Below are positions 9,325 to 17,948 of a DNA stretch of 64,000 nucleotides, one piece after another. The notes below the pieces were generated by a model. The model searched no databases. It was not told the DNA's origin and worked only from the letters and a program-made list of their open reading frames with translations. This stretch comes from Tolypothrix tenuis PCC 7101 (GTDB lineage: Bacteria > Cyanobacteriota > Cyanobacteriia > Cyanobacteriales > Nostocaceae), in NCBI RefSeq assembly GCF_002368295.1, contig NZ_AP018248.1, positions 248,001 through 312,000 of the forward strand, written 5' to 3'. Positions within the stretch are counted from its first letter, which is position 1, and each line of letters starts with the position of its first letter. Position numbers and translations under genes: made by a program.

Positions 9325-9605
9325 TGTCAAAGGCCAAGAGGAGCCAGTCACGTGCGGTGAGACCAGCGTTGCAGGAGGGTTTCCCTCCGTAGGCGACTGG
9401 CGCTCGCGTAACGTGTCCGAAGGATTCACCCGTTCGCTGTTCGGCAAAGCCGTTCTCGAAGAGTAAGCGTTCCCGCAGGGTAGGGAGGTTCCCTCCGTTG
9501 AGTGAACTGGCGTTCCAGGGTCAAGGGCTAGCTTGGACTTTGGACTCTTGAACGCCAGTTGCTTCAAGTCGGCAAAGCCGCCCAACGCACTGGCTCCTTT
9601 TGACA
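9325..9605. repeat. Inverted-repeat-bounded GC-rich repeat
   Basis: GC-rich island in AT-rich surroundings. Its ends are inverted copies: TGTCAAA...AGGAGCCAGT at 9325-9348 against ACTGGCTCCTTTTGACA at 9589-9605. Inside are several nested Nostoc-type repeats (CGGCAAAGCCG, GGAGGTTCCCTCCG). Similar GC-rich repeat DNA recurs at 44090-44175 and 58590-58745. The 102-codon frame it contains is compositionally repeat, not gene. Confidence 0.55.
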
Positions 9606-9691
9606 ACCTGAGTGCGAAATATACAATTTAAATGCGTAACAGCTTACTCTTGTGATCATCACGAGAATCGCAATCATAGCTGTAAGCATTT

Positions 9692-9822
9692 TCAATTGGA
9701 TGCGTCTATTCTGTCCCAGCCAGTGTATACATTAAATTTTTGCCCACGTAGAAATCCAATTAAGGTAATGCCAAATTCTTGAGCGACAGATACAGCCAAA
9801 TTACTAGGTGCAGAGACAGAAC
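9692..9822 (-). pseudogene. fdhD C-terminal remnant
   Basis: The minus strand here encodes 43 residues ending in a stop at 9694-9692. They read SAPSNLAVSVAQEFG, then ITLIGFLRGQKFNVYTGW. This matches the C-terminal end of FdhD, the sulfur-transfer chaperone that activates molybdenum formate dehydrogenases. The reading frame loses similarity immediately upstream (near 9822) and there is no start codon, so only a 3' fragment remains. The rest appears to have been deleted or moved. Confidence 0.7.
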
Positions 9823-9859
9823 CAGGACTTACGCAACTGGCACAATGCGATCGCTAAAT

Positions 9860-10018
9860 TCAGATTTTTTCTAGGCGAGCGATCGCATTATAATCTGGTA
9901 CACCTTCTACAGAACGTTTAGTTTTATCGAGCAGTATATTTCCTTCGAGCCAATGCACTTGTAAATTGCTTGGTTGAATAGGCACTAAATAAACTTGTCC
10001 TATTAACTCACCTAAATC
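9860..10018 (-). pseudogene. Unidentified gene remnant
   Basis: The minus strand carries a 52-codon open stretch ending at a TGA (9862-9860), with protein-like composition (LGELIGQVYLVPIQPS, then LQVHWLEGNILLDKTKR). It is preceded by an in-frame TAA and has no start codon. I do not recognise the family. It sits in the same decayed segment as the fdhD fragment, so it is probably another relic. Confidence 0.35.
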
Positions 10019-10069
10019 ATTAATTTAGCGATCGCCTTTACTAGCTATCTAAAAATCAATCAAGCGCTT

Positions 10070-10327
10070 TTAAGCTTTGTTCAGCCAAGATTCTAAAGCG
10101 TTGTTTGCTATTTTAGTGACCGCAAGAACGATAAATATACTTAACATCCCACTTTTGTAAAGATTTTTATCTGCATCATACTCAACTACAGATTTAGAGG
10201 TATTAGATGTTTGATAGTAGCAGGTACGGTAGAGAGTGCATGTTCTAGCATCGGTATTTTGAGCGATCGCTAAAGTGGCGATAGATGCGATTGAGGCAGC
10301 GATAATCAAAGACGCAAAGCGATTCAT
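10070..10327 (-). CDS. Small secreted hypothetical protein
   Basis: From the ATG at 10327 the product is 85 residues; an ATG ten codons upstream (10357) is also open. The internal start gives a standard signal peptide (MNRFASLIIAASIASIATLA) with cleavage expected near AIA/QN. The mature part is short, with two cysteines in TCTLYRTC and a third three residues on, then a hydrophobic segment (LSIFIVLAVTKIA) and a basic end. No family recognised. Neither start has a good ribosome binding site, so both the start and the reality of the gene are uncertain. Confidence 0.5.
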   Translation of the reverse strand: MNRFASLIIAASIASIATLAIAQNTDARTCTLYRTCYYQTSNTSKSVVEYDADKNLYKSGMLSIFIVLAVTKIANNALESWLNKA

Positions 10328-10586
10328 AAGTTGTAAGCTTAGAAAATCGAGATTCATGACTACACAAGCAAATCAGAGGATTCCTGAAATTAGCTGAAAA
10401 ATAGAAATTGGCGATTGGGGGCTAGGGATGAGGGTGATTAGAGAAGTTCACAAGGTGAAATAAGCATATTAAATACAAATAAATTTCCCCATCTAAATAG
10501 AAAGGGAAACTAAATCCAACAAATAATCAAAATAGAGATGTGAGGCGTAACATTCTTAAATGTGTGATTTATCTCTTCACATTTTA

Positions 10587-11264
10587 TTAAGCTGTTACCT
10601 TTTCTGTTTTCTTATTTTGACTGTTTTTCTGCTTCAAAAAGCCGCCAAAACCAATAGCCATTAAGCCAAGCATAGCGCTAGGTTCGGGGACTGATGTAGT
10701 ATTATTGGGCTTGCTTTGAAACCAATCACTCTTGCTGTTAGGGCCAATAGCTTGAGCGTGCAGAGCAATTGCTAGGTTATTTTGAAGAAAACCATTTTCT
10801 ATTGTAGATAATGTTGTACCAGGAGTTAAGTTAAACAGAATCTTGAGATTTTCGCCTAGTCCAATACCTTTTGCAACTATCGGTGTATCTGAATCAGCTG
10901 AAAAAGCAGATGTCCAGCCAAATTCTCCTGCAGGAGGTTGAGAAGGATTTGCCCAAGGAGAAAAGCTGACGGAAGTATTATTAATTATGCTGTCATAAGT
11001 CAATAAGTTAGAGAAGTTAGTACCTTTACCAAAATAGATATCAGTAATTGCTGATTGGATAGAACCTGTATTAGTAAATGTAAACTGAACTTTTCCGTTA
11101 CTTAATTGATCGACAGCAATATTAAACTGGGAAGCAACATTCAGATTGGTGTTATTGGTAACTTGATTTACGCCCAAATTAAAAGCCTGTGCAGGCATGG
11201 AACTTGCAGCAAGAGCAATACCAGTTGTAGCTAAAAGAGCAGGAAATAATGAAGCTACTTTCAT
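10587..11264 (-). CDS. PEP-CTERM sorting domain protein
   Basis: 225 residues. Signal peptide 1-27 (cleavage after MPAQA). The mature part is rich in Asn, Ser and Thr and predicted mostly beta. The C-terminal tail from residue 192 is VPEPSAMLGLMAIGFGGF followed by a Lys-rich end, a classical PEP-CTERM sorting signal. It resembles the next upstream gene (12088-12804) in signal peptide and tail, and the two look like paralogues. Presumably exported and processed by an exosortase encoded elsewhere. Function unknown. Confidence 0.82.
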   Translation of the reverse strand: MKVASLFPALLATTGIALAASSMPAQAFNLGVNQVTNNTNLNVASQFNIAVDQLSNGKVQFTFTNTGSIQSAITDIYFGKGTNFSNLLTYDSIINNTSVSFSPWANPSQPPAGEFGWTSAFSADSDTPIVAKGIGLGENLKILFNLTPGTTLSTIENGFLQNNLAIALHAQAIGPNSKSDWFQSKPNNTTSVPEPSAMLGLMAIGFGGFLKQKNSQNKKTEKVTA

Positions 11265-11722
11265 ATATCAAAGAACTAAAGAACTCTATATAGCCAAAAT
11301 ATCTTGTATATTTCAGTAAATCAACGGTATACCTAATAGCTTTATCGAAATTTTATTCTAGCTATGAGTGTATATCTGTATCTTTACTATTCTATAATTC
11401 ACATTAACATCTAATATCTTCTTGCTATTCTAGGTATTACAGACATTTGCCTTTCATCTAGAGTGGATTTTTTTTGTAAGAAATCTATACTCACATCAAA
11501 ATTAGTTTTTAAATAATCAGTAAAATTATCGATGACCAAACCTAGTTGCTTACTGAATATTGTGCAATATGTTGATTTAAAATGGGATTTATAAAAATTT
11601 CAATTAAGTAGCAAAATTATATTTTTTGTTATATTTTTTTATGTTTCATTAAGAGCTATGATATTGCAGATAGTATATCCTTCCTAATATGATTAAAATC
11701 TATGGATAAGATAGATTAATAT

Positions 11723-11833
11723 CAATACTTGTCGGTTCAGGGGAAAAAGGGAAAGAAAAAACTTAGACTCTTAAGCTTTAACCTTTTCCTCAAAACAAAT
11801 TTTGAGTTAAAAACGCTTAATTGAGTAGTATTG
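11723..11833. mobile_element. Small non-autonomous element, decayed copy (111 bp)
   Basis: The left end CAATACTTGTCGGTTCAGG and the right end GCTTAATTGAGTAGTATTG are imperfect inverted repeats of the type seen intact at 56551-56676. The interior is also alike (GGGGAAAA..., then CCTTTTCC, CAAATT, GAGTTAAAAA). The flanks AGATTAATAT and AGACTCATCT match at 7 of 10 positions, as expected of an old 10-bp target duplication. Confidence 0.65.
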
Positions 11834-11920
11834 AGACTCATCTTAATTCACAATTAGCCAAGCCAGATCCGAAAGAGGTGATTTGCATCAATATAGTTAA
11901 AAGATTTGTGAATAATAAAA

Positions 11921-11947
11921 TTCCCGACTTCTTAAAGAAGTCGGGAA
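11921..11947 (-). terminator. Rho-independent terminator
   Basis: Perfect inverted repeat TTCCCGACTTCTT / AAGAAGTCGGGAA with a minimal loop. On the minus strand it is followed by TTTTATTATT. It lies 140 bp past the stop of the PEP-CTERM gene ending at 12088. Confidence 0.75.
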
Positions 11948-12087
11948 TATTTGTGTTGCAATAGAGCCTTTGGCTAAATTCTGAGGTTATCAAAGTTGAA
12001 CTTTTTTATTATCATCTTTAAGCTATCTATGGATGTAATAAAACCGTTGGCAACTCACATAATTAGTGAATTTCACTTTCCCAAAAA

Positions 12088-12804
12088 TTAAACTGTAATT
12101 TTTACTGGAAGGACTTCTTTTTTAGCATTTTTGCCATTCTTCTTTGTCAATAATCCACCCATACCAAAAGCCATCAGACCAAAAATTGTAGCAGGTTCAG
12201 GCACAGATTGGGTAGAAGATAGACTGGTTACATAAGTATCACTACTGTTTCCATTTGGAAGACTGCCGACATGGATACCAACGCTGAGATTACCATTCTT
12301 GAGGGCAGTAATGACATCATTGTAATTACCATTGAAACTAACACCTAGGACTTCACCTGATTGCACTGAATTATTGTTACCACCGTCTGTACCTCCGCCA
12401 AAAATTGGATTCCATCCTGAAACTAAATTGCTTTGTGACAAGTTTTGAATTTTGGAGTTTTGATTTGTGATGTCGTTGGCGAATTTTACAGTACCAACAT
12501 TGCCTACATTAACTTGCATATTAGATAGTAAGCTAGATACAGTAGGATTAGCACTGAAAACAAACTGCTTTAAAGCAGAAGTATTAGAATTAGCACTAGT
12601 ATTCAAAAATTTAAATAAAACTGTATTGGTAGAACTTTGGCTTACATCTATTGAGAAATTGGAATTATATTGATCGCCAACAGTATCACCACCAGCAATG
12701 TTATTGAAACCAAAGGTTACGGCAGAGGCTGGCATTGCAGTCGCTGCTAAAGCAACACCTGTTGTTACTACAAGTGCTGAAATAAAAGCAGTGTGCTTAT
12801 TCAT
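12088..12804 (-). CDS. PEP-CTERM sorting domain protein
   Basis: 238 residues. Signal peptide 1-28 (MPASA cleavage). The mature region is Asn/Ser-rich and beta-like, with many NxS/T-like and Gly-Asn stretches. The C-terminal tail from residue 201 is VPEPATIFGLMAFGMGGLL followed by KKNGKNAKK. The N-terminal pattern ALxVTTGxALAAxxMPAxA and the tail match the neighbour at 10587-11264, so a tandem duplication is likely. Surface or matrix protein of unknown role. Confidence 0.82.
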   Translation of the reverse strand: MNKHTAFISALVVTTGVALAATAMPASAVTFGFNNIAGGDTVGDQYNSNFSIDVSQSSTNTVLFKFLNTSANSNTSALKQFVFSANPTVSSLLSNMQVNVGNVGTVKFANDITNQNSKIQNLSQSNLVSGWNPIFGGGTDGGNNNSVQSGEVLGVSFNGNYNDVITALKNGNLSVGIHVGSLPNGNSSDTYVTSLSSTQSVPEPATIFGLMAFGMGGLLTKKNGKNAKKEVLPVKITV

Positions 12805-13088
12805 GTGTGTCTAAAGTTATAAGTGTATAGCTCTATTCAAAATATAATTTAATGTTTTAAAAAAAACATCTTATACATGTTGATTTTATCGAAAGTTTAA
12901 GTAGGCAAACTAGATATATTTATATCTGCTATTCTAAAGGTTAGGATAAGTAATATCTTGTATTTCTTATCCAGCAAGTGTTTTCCAGATTTGATGCTAG
13001 AGAGCAATAGCTTTTTGATTGAGAAACCTATAGTGAAAATTATAGATTAATGCCTTATAAAAGATAAAGCTACGATGAAAAATAAAAA

Positions 13089-13110
13089 TCACCAATTTCT
13101 AAATTGGTGA
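13089..13110 (-). terminator. Hairpin, possible terminator
   Basis: Inverted repeat TCACCAATTT / AAATTGGTGA with a CT loop, followed on the minus strand by TTTTTATTTTT. It lies about 250 bp past the HTH gene; a second hairpin is closer to that gene. Confidence 0.5.
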
Positions 13111-13308
13111 CTATATATACTTTTAAATAGTTAAATAATTGATCGTAAGTTAAGTGCTTTTACTTATATATAACAGATAAAACTTCTCTGTTTTAGTTAA
13201 AATTAAAAATTAAATCAGTAATAATCTTATTTCTAATGTAATCACACTCATTGCGAGTGGAAGATGTAATAAGCTATGGATGATAATTTAACGGAGATAA
13301 TATAAAGC

Positions 13309-13346
13309 GCTATCGCATTCTTTAAAAAGTACAAGAATGCAATAGC
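13309..13346 (-). terminator. Terminator hairpin of the HTH gene
   Basis: GCTATCGCATTCT / AGAATGCAATAGC, 13-bp arms with one mismatch, 12-nt loop, just 12 bp past the stop of the HTH gene. The T-run on the minus strand is weak. Confidence 0.5.
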
Positions 13347-13357
13347 TTGTATTAGCG

Positions 13358-14446
13358 CTACAGTGCTTCTGGTGGAGAAATATCAGGCCCAACCATCACG
13401 CGAGTACTACCAGACTTGAGTCCTGGTTTAGCATTAGCTTCCTGTTTCTGGGTTGATTTAGGTAAGGATGAAGCGGGTTGGCTGTCCACATCAACACGAA
13501 GCGTTTTATCAGAGTTTGCTTGTGATGATACAAAGGATAATCCTCCTAATGCGCCAGCAACAAGGGCTGTATAGCCTACATATAAATGCATGGGGCGGAG
13601 TTCCAGCCCAAATCCACCGGTCGCTTTTTGCGCCTGACACCAAGAAGGTAAAGCTGCTTGTGATGCTGCTGTCTCATGTTTAGGTAAGGAAGCTGCTAAA
13701 GCTGTACCATTTAGCCCCAAAGTATTGCCAATAACGCGAATAAAGCCACGAACAAACACATCTTCTGGTAATAGATTTATATTTCCTTTTTCTAAAGCAT
13801 CCATATGATGAATTGGCACATGACTATGTTCTTTAAGTTGCATTAAAGACCATCCTCTCAATTCTCTTGCTTCCTGAAATTGTTGCCCTATTTGACGCAA
13901 AGTAATTGCATACTCTTCATTAAGTGTTTGTTGTTGTTGTTGGGTAGTAGATGGTTTCTGATTGTAATTAAGCCACTTCTTCCATACCTTTTTAGTTAAT
14001 TTAGATTCGGGTTTATTGACTACATCATCTGTTGTGGCTACCTGTGATGGCAAATTATCTATATTTGTATTGGCTACTGGCTCGGATATGTCTGATTTAA
14101 TACTTGTTATTGATTGTGATAAATTACTAGAGTCTTCTGCTTCAATATTGGAAGAAATACTAGCAACATCTGCCTGCGGAACGATATTTGTAACTTGTTG
14201 ATGATGTGTTGCAAATTGCTGAAATGCTAAAGCAATTGCTTCTCTACTGACTGCTTTAAATAAAACCTTGGCTTGCTCAGATGAAGACCCTAGCAACTCT
14301 TGTAAAGTACCTAAAGCATTCCTATAAACCTTACTACGGTGTAATTCAGCTTCAATATCAGCAAGCAGCGATCGCAATTGATCGCGAGGAATTTCAATAG
14401 GAGGATTTCCGGGGATTGTTAGCAAATATACAGATGTAGTAGTCAT
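13358..14446 (-). CDS. RodZ-like HTH membrane protein
   Basis: 362 residues. An N-terminal helical region (1-90) is followed by a low-complexity Ser/Asn linker. Then comes a RodZ-type helix-turn-helix (HTH_25) at about 185-260: LRQIGQQFQEARELRGWSL, VPIHHMDALEKGN, LPEDVFVRGFIR. One membrane segment lies near 287-306 (YVGYTALVAGALGGLSFV), and a short Ser/Pro/Lys tail follows, outside the cytoplasm. RodZ links MreB to the membrane in rods; cyanobacterial proteins of this shape are not well characterised and could instead be membrane-bound regulators. The extra N-terminal domain is unlike classical RodZ. Monocistronic, with its own terminator. Confidence 0.72.
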   Translation of the reverse strand: MTTTSVYLLTIPGNPPIEIPRDQLRSLLADIEAELHRSKVYRNALGTLQELLGSSSEQAKVLFKAVSREAIALAFQQFATHHQQVTNIVPQADVASISSNIEAEDSSNLSQSITSIKSDISEPVANTNIDNLPSQVATTDDVVNKPESKLTKKVWKKWLNYNQKPSTTQQQQQTLNEEYAITLRQIGQQFQEARELRGWSLMQLKEHSHVPIHHMDALEKGNINLLPEDVFVRGFIRVIGNTLGLNGTALAASLPKHETAASQAALPSWCQAQKATGGFGLELRPMHLYVGYTALVAGALGGLSFVSSQANSDKTLRVDVDSQPASSLPKSTQKQEANAKPGLKSGSTRVMVGPDISPPEAL

Positions 14447-14937
14447 AGTTTAAGTCTCTTCCAATACTGGAGCCAAGAGTAGTTCCACCTGTATAATTGC
14501 TTCTTGTTTTTGCTGACTGATCCGGATGGTTCTCTGGGAATTTTCTACCCCTGAAAAGGTATTTTTATAAACAAAGTGATTGGTTTACTGAGCATTAAAT
14601 CTAACTGTAGGTTTGGTCATAAACTACAGCTAGTAACTATGCCACGATAAATGTAATACGCAGTTGTTAGCTGAATAAAAACCTAGTACCGCAAGACGGA
14701 ATTCAAAATTAAAAATTCACAATTCAAAATTAAGACAGAGTAAGCGTTTTGGACTCAAAATTGGTTTTGGGGAAAGGGTTAAAGGTTAAAGGTTAAAGGT
14801 TAAAGGTTTTTTATTTCCCATTTCTCTTTTTCCCCTTAACCGACAAGTATTGATATTGCAAACACAATTAATTCGCTGATGGAAAATCCTTCACCAGCTA
14901 TGCATTAATTAGCAAAGTATATATTTACCTGATTGAT
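14447..14937. other. Intergenic region with decayed mobile element
   Basis: 490 bp. The right end of a CAATAC-type small element is clear in reverse orientation (CCTTAACCGACAAGTATTG, 14834-14852). Its other end, near 14740, is eroded. Inside it a GGTTAAA heptamer has expanded to four copies (14777-14804). No gene seen. Confidence 0.5.
14740..14852. mobile_element. Small non-autonomous element, one end eroded
   Basis: Reverse-oriented relative of the element at 56551. The intact terminus at 14834-14852 matches that element's left terminus at 19 of 19 bases. The interior (GACTCAAAATTGGTTTTGGGG) aligns with the other copies. The second terminus is barely recognisable and no target duplication can be called. 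Confidence 0.5.
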
Positions 14938-15840
14938 TTACCTGCGAACATAAACTTGTTTTGAAAAATCATCAATCCATTGCAGATATTGCACACCAGC
15001 TAAATCTGCTAAATTGTTATGTCCAGCGTTGGGAACTAAAATTAGCTGTTTTGGTTCGGGCGCAATCGCATATAGTTTTTGGCTCATAAAAAACGGCACA
15101 CTTGAATCTTCCATGCCATGAATAAATAAAACTGGCATTTTTACCATTGGTATTTTTTTTATCGATTCAAACCGTTGTGTCAGGATTAAATTGACGGGAA
15201 ACATCCGAAACAAGTTCCTGTAAGCTACGACATCTCGAATAGAGGTAAAAGAACTTTCCACAATTAATCCCGCCGCTTCTGGGTGTTTGATAGCCAAATC
15301 AATTGCTATTGCACCGCCTAAAGAATGACCATAAATAAAAATATGCTTGGGTGAAATCTTTCGTTGCTGTACTAAATGATTCCAAGCTGTAGCTGCATCC
15401 TGATATACTCTGCTTTCGTTGGGAAAGGCCCCTTGGCTGCGACCGTAACCCCGATAATCAATCAGCAATACAGAAAATCCTAGTTGATAAAACCGAGATG
15501 CATAGGCAATATTTGCACCAATGTTGATCCCGTTACCGTGGAGAAACAACAAAACTTTGTCATGGGATTTTGTATCAGTTTGTTTAGGTTTAATCCACCA
15601 ACCGTGGATGCGATCGCCTTTAGCAGTTCGCCCCGGTACTGGTAACCAAACTTCCTCATAAGGAAGATTAAACAACTCTGGTGTTTTTTCAATTACTGGA
15701 GAGGGAAAAAATATCAGCCGGGTTTGCTGAATAAACAAAAATATACATACACAAAAATAGGCGATCGCACCAATAATAACTAATCCAATGACCAGCTTGA
15801 ATAATAAATCAAATGGCAGTTGCAACCTGTTTATGCTCAT
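14938..15840 (-). CDS. Membrane-anchored alpha/beta hydrolase
   Basis: 300 residues. One N-terminal membrane segment (about 14-37) is followed by an alpha/beta-hydrolase domain of the ABHD12/13-like family. HGNGINIG near 101 is the oxyanion region. GHSLGG holds the nucleophile Ser173. Asp near 248 (HGMEDSSVP) and His near 275 (NAGHNNL) complete the triad. Substrate unknown: lipid or ester hydrolase is the family norm. The active site should face the periplasm or membrane surface. Single gene with its own promoter. Confidence 0.85.
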   Translation of the reverse strand: MSINRLQLPFDLLFKLVIGLVIIGAIAYFCVCIFLFIQQTRLIFFPSPVIEKTPELFNLPYEEVWLPVPGRTAKGDRIHGWWIKPKQTDTKSHDKVLLFLHGNGINIGANIAYASRFYQLGFSVLLIDYRGYGRSQGAFPNESRVYQDAATAWNHLVQQRKISPKHIFIYGHSLGGAIAIDLAIKHPEAAGLIVESSFTSIRDVVAYRNLFRMFPVNLILTQRFESIKKIPMVKMPVLFIHGMEDSSVPFFMSQKLYAIAPEPKQLILVPNAGHNNLADLAGVQYLQWIDDFSKQVYVRR

Positions 15841-16201
15841 TTACCCTGATTTGTTAGTTTCTCAGTATCTCGAATAATTCGTAATTAAGACAGCATGAAA
15901 AACTTCACCAAATCCGAGGATTGGTGATTTCTGATTATTTTAAGTATTTATGCTTAAATTATTTAATTACGAATTATTTTAATGAGAGGTAATCTCAGTA
16001 ATATTATATACATTAATTCATATAAGTTTATGATTCTATGAATCTTTTAATCTTTATGCAATAAAAATATTAGGGATTAGCCGAATAATCCTACCTAATC
16101 CCCATTACCCCTTATCCCCAGAGGGGGCCCCGAGTTCCCCAATCCCCAATCCCCAATCCCCAATCCCCAATCCCCAATCCCCAGTCCCTATTCCCTATTC
16201 C
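15841..16201. other. Intergenic region: hairpin and STRR
   Basis: Contains an imperfect hairpin (15905-15926, TCACCAAATCC / GGATTGGTGA) followed on the minus strand by TTTTT, a possible terminator of gatA, and the heptamer array at 16137-16201. Nothing else seen. Confidence 0.45.
16137..16201. repeat. STRR heptamer array (CCCCAAT)n
   Basis: Six perfect tandem copies of CCCCAAT, then one CCCCAGT and three CCCTATT-like units, running right up to the gatA stop codon. Confidence 0.9.
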
Positions 16202-17668
16202 CTACCCACCAATCACTTCTGGCTGACGTAAATGCCAATTAGTAGATTGCTCATAGGCGTAAGCTACTTGAAATAGTTGGTCTTCTCGCAGAACTTTGCC
16301 AATTAGCTGCAAGCCAATGGGTAGTCCATTTTCATCGAAGCCGCAGGGAACACTTAAACCTGGTAAACCGGCAAGATTGACAGGAATAGTCATCAAGTCA
16401 GTTAAATACATACTCAAGGGATCGGTGGTTTTTTCTCCCGCCTTGAATGCTGTAGTTGGTGCAGTCGGAGAAACTAAGACATCAACTTGTTCAAAAGCTT
16501 TTTCAAAGTCTTGCTTAATTAGAGTGCGGACTTTTTGCGCTTTTAGATAGTAAGCATCATAATAACCAGCAGAAAGGGCGTAAGTACCAATCATTATCCG
16601 CCGTTTCACTTCTGTACCAAAGCCACTGGCGCGGGTACGAGTGTACATCGACAGCAGATTATCTGCATCAGGAACCCGTAAGCCATACTTTACGCCATCA
16701 TAACGAGCTAGGTTAGCTGAGGCTTCCGAGGGTGCGATGATGTAGTAGCTGGGTAAACCATAGCGGAAGTTAGGACAAGAAACTACATGAATTTCTGCGC
16801 CTAAATGTTGCAGTTGTTCAATGGCTTTGGTAACTGCTTTTTCGACAACGGAATCTAAGCCTTCACCAAAAGTTTCTTTGATGACACCGATTCTAATTTT
16901 CTTTCTAGCTTTTAGGTCTGGTTTTAAAGTAGCAGCGTAATCAGGGATTTCTACTTTTAGGGAAGTGGAGTCTTTTGGATCGTAGCCTGCGATCGCACTC
17001 AATAATACTGCCGCATCTTCGACTGTGCGTCCAAATGGCCCAATTTGATCCAAAGAGGAAGCGTAAGCCACCAAACCATAACGAGAAACTAACCCGTAAG
17101 TCGGTTTCAAGCCTACCACACCACAGAAAGATGCAGGTTGGCGAATTGAGCCACCGGTATCAGAACCGAGAGACACAACACATTCTTCCGCCGCTACTGC
17201 TGCGGCTGAACCTCCCGAAGAACCACCGGGAATCCGCGATAAATCCCAAGGATTAGCTGTAACTTGGTAAGCTGAGTTTTCTGTGGAACTACCCATAGCA
17301 AACTCATCTAAGTTCGTTTTACCTACCATCACCGCCCCAGCATCCGCCAGTTTTTGCGTTACTGTTGATTCATAAGGCGGCACAAAATTTTCTAAAATTT
17401 TAGAGGCGCAAGTGGTGGTAATGCCTTTGGTACACATATTATCTTTGATGCCAATCGGAATCCCTGCCAAAAGCCCAATTTCTTCACCAGCAGCGATTTT
17501 AGCATCCACAGCACGAGCCTGCTCTAACGCCTGTTGGGCTGTCACACACAAGAAACTGTGCAATTTTGGTTCTAAAGTTTGAATACGGTCTAAAGCTTCT
17601 TGGGTAATTTCGACAGCAGAACGTTCTTTTTTAATTAGTTGTTCGTGCAACTCCCGGATGGATGCCAT
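16202..17668 (-). CDS. gatA: Aspartyl/glutamyl-tRNA amidotransferase subunit A
   Basis: 488 residues, the standard GatA length. It supplies ammonia from glutamine to convert Glu-tRNA(Gln), and where used Asp-tRNA(Asn), as the A subunit of GatCAB. The amidase-signature triad is complete: Lys75 (IPIGIKDN), cis-Ser150 (GGSSGGSA) and nucleophile Ser174 (SDTGGSIRQPA). Soluble cytoplasmic enzyme. gatB and gatC are not adjacent, as is common in cyanobacteria. Confidence 0.96.
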   Translation of the reverse strand: MASIRELHEQLIKKERSAVEITQEALDRIQTLEPKLHSFLCVTAQQALEQARAVDAKIAAGEEIGLLAGIPIGIKDNMCTKGITTTCASKILENFVPPYESTVTQKLADAGAVMVGKTNLDEFAMGSSTENSAYQVTANPWDLSRIPGGSSGGSAAAVAAEECVVSLGSDTGGSIRQPASFCGVVGLKPTYGLVSRYGLVAYASSLDQIGPFGRTVEDAAVLLSAIAGYDPKDSTSLKVEIPDYAATLKPDLKARKKIRIGVIKETFGEGLDSVVEKAVTKAIEQLQHLGAEIHVVSCPNFRYGLPSYYIIAPSEASANLARYDGVKYGLRVPDADNLLSMYTRTRASGFGTEVKRRIMIGTYALSAGYYDAYYLKAQKVRTLIKQDFEKAFEQVDVLVSPTAPTTAFKAGEKTTDPLSMYLTDLMTIPVNLAGLPGLSVPCGFDENGLPIGLQLIGKVLREDQLFQVAYAYEQSTNWHLRQPEVIGG

Positions 17669-17948
17669 GATTGCTTCCTTAAGTGACTCAAGTCCTTGAT
17701 TTTAGTACAGATTTGGGGGGATTGGGCATAGCGCATGGGGCATTGGGCATTGGGCATTAGTTATTTCTCCCCTGCTCCCTGCTCCCTGCTCCTCTGCTTT
17801 TTTCAGTCCCCAATCCCTATTTTCGTGTAAAAGTATAGCAGTGTTCGCCGTGAAATAGATTGTGTAGTATGGGCATTGTTTGGCTTACAATCCTGATTAA
17901 TTGATAAATTAACGCATTTATATAGATTGCTGACGGGAGTATAGATAA

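Larger units (their letters stand above)
11265..12087. other. Intergenic region with mobile element and terminator
   Basis: An 820-bp AT-rich spacer between two PEP-CTERM genes. It should contain the promoter of the downstream gene (near 11280-11400), an old copy of the CAATAC-type small element (11723-11833) and the terminator of the upstream gene (11921-11947). No further gene seen. Confidence 0.5.
12805..13357. other. Intergenic region with two hairpins
   Basis: AT-rich 550-bp spacer. It contains the promoter region of the PEP-CTERM gene, and two inverted repeats (13089-13110 and 13309-13346) that can terminate the HTH gene ending at 13358. No ORF of interest. Confidence 0.45.

Noticed and set aside
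9298..9606. 102-codon minus-strand reading frame
   Set aside because: It lies wholly in the GC-rich repeat island; its translation is a run of repeat-derived segments with no domain and no ribosome binding site.
16137..16201. CRISPR-like regular array
   Set aside because: The units are perfect heptamers without spacers; this is an STRR, and no cas gene is present.
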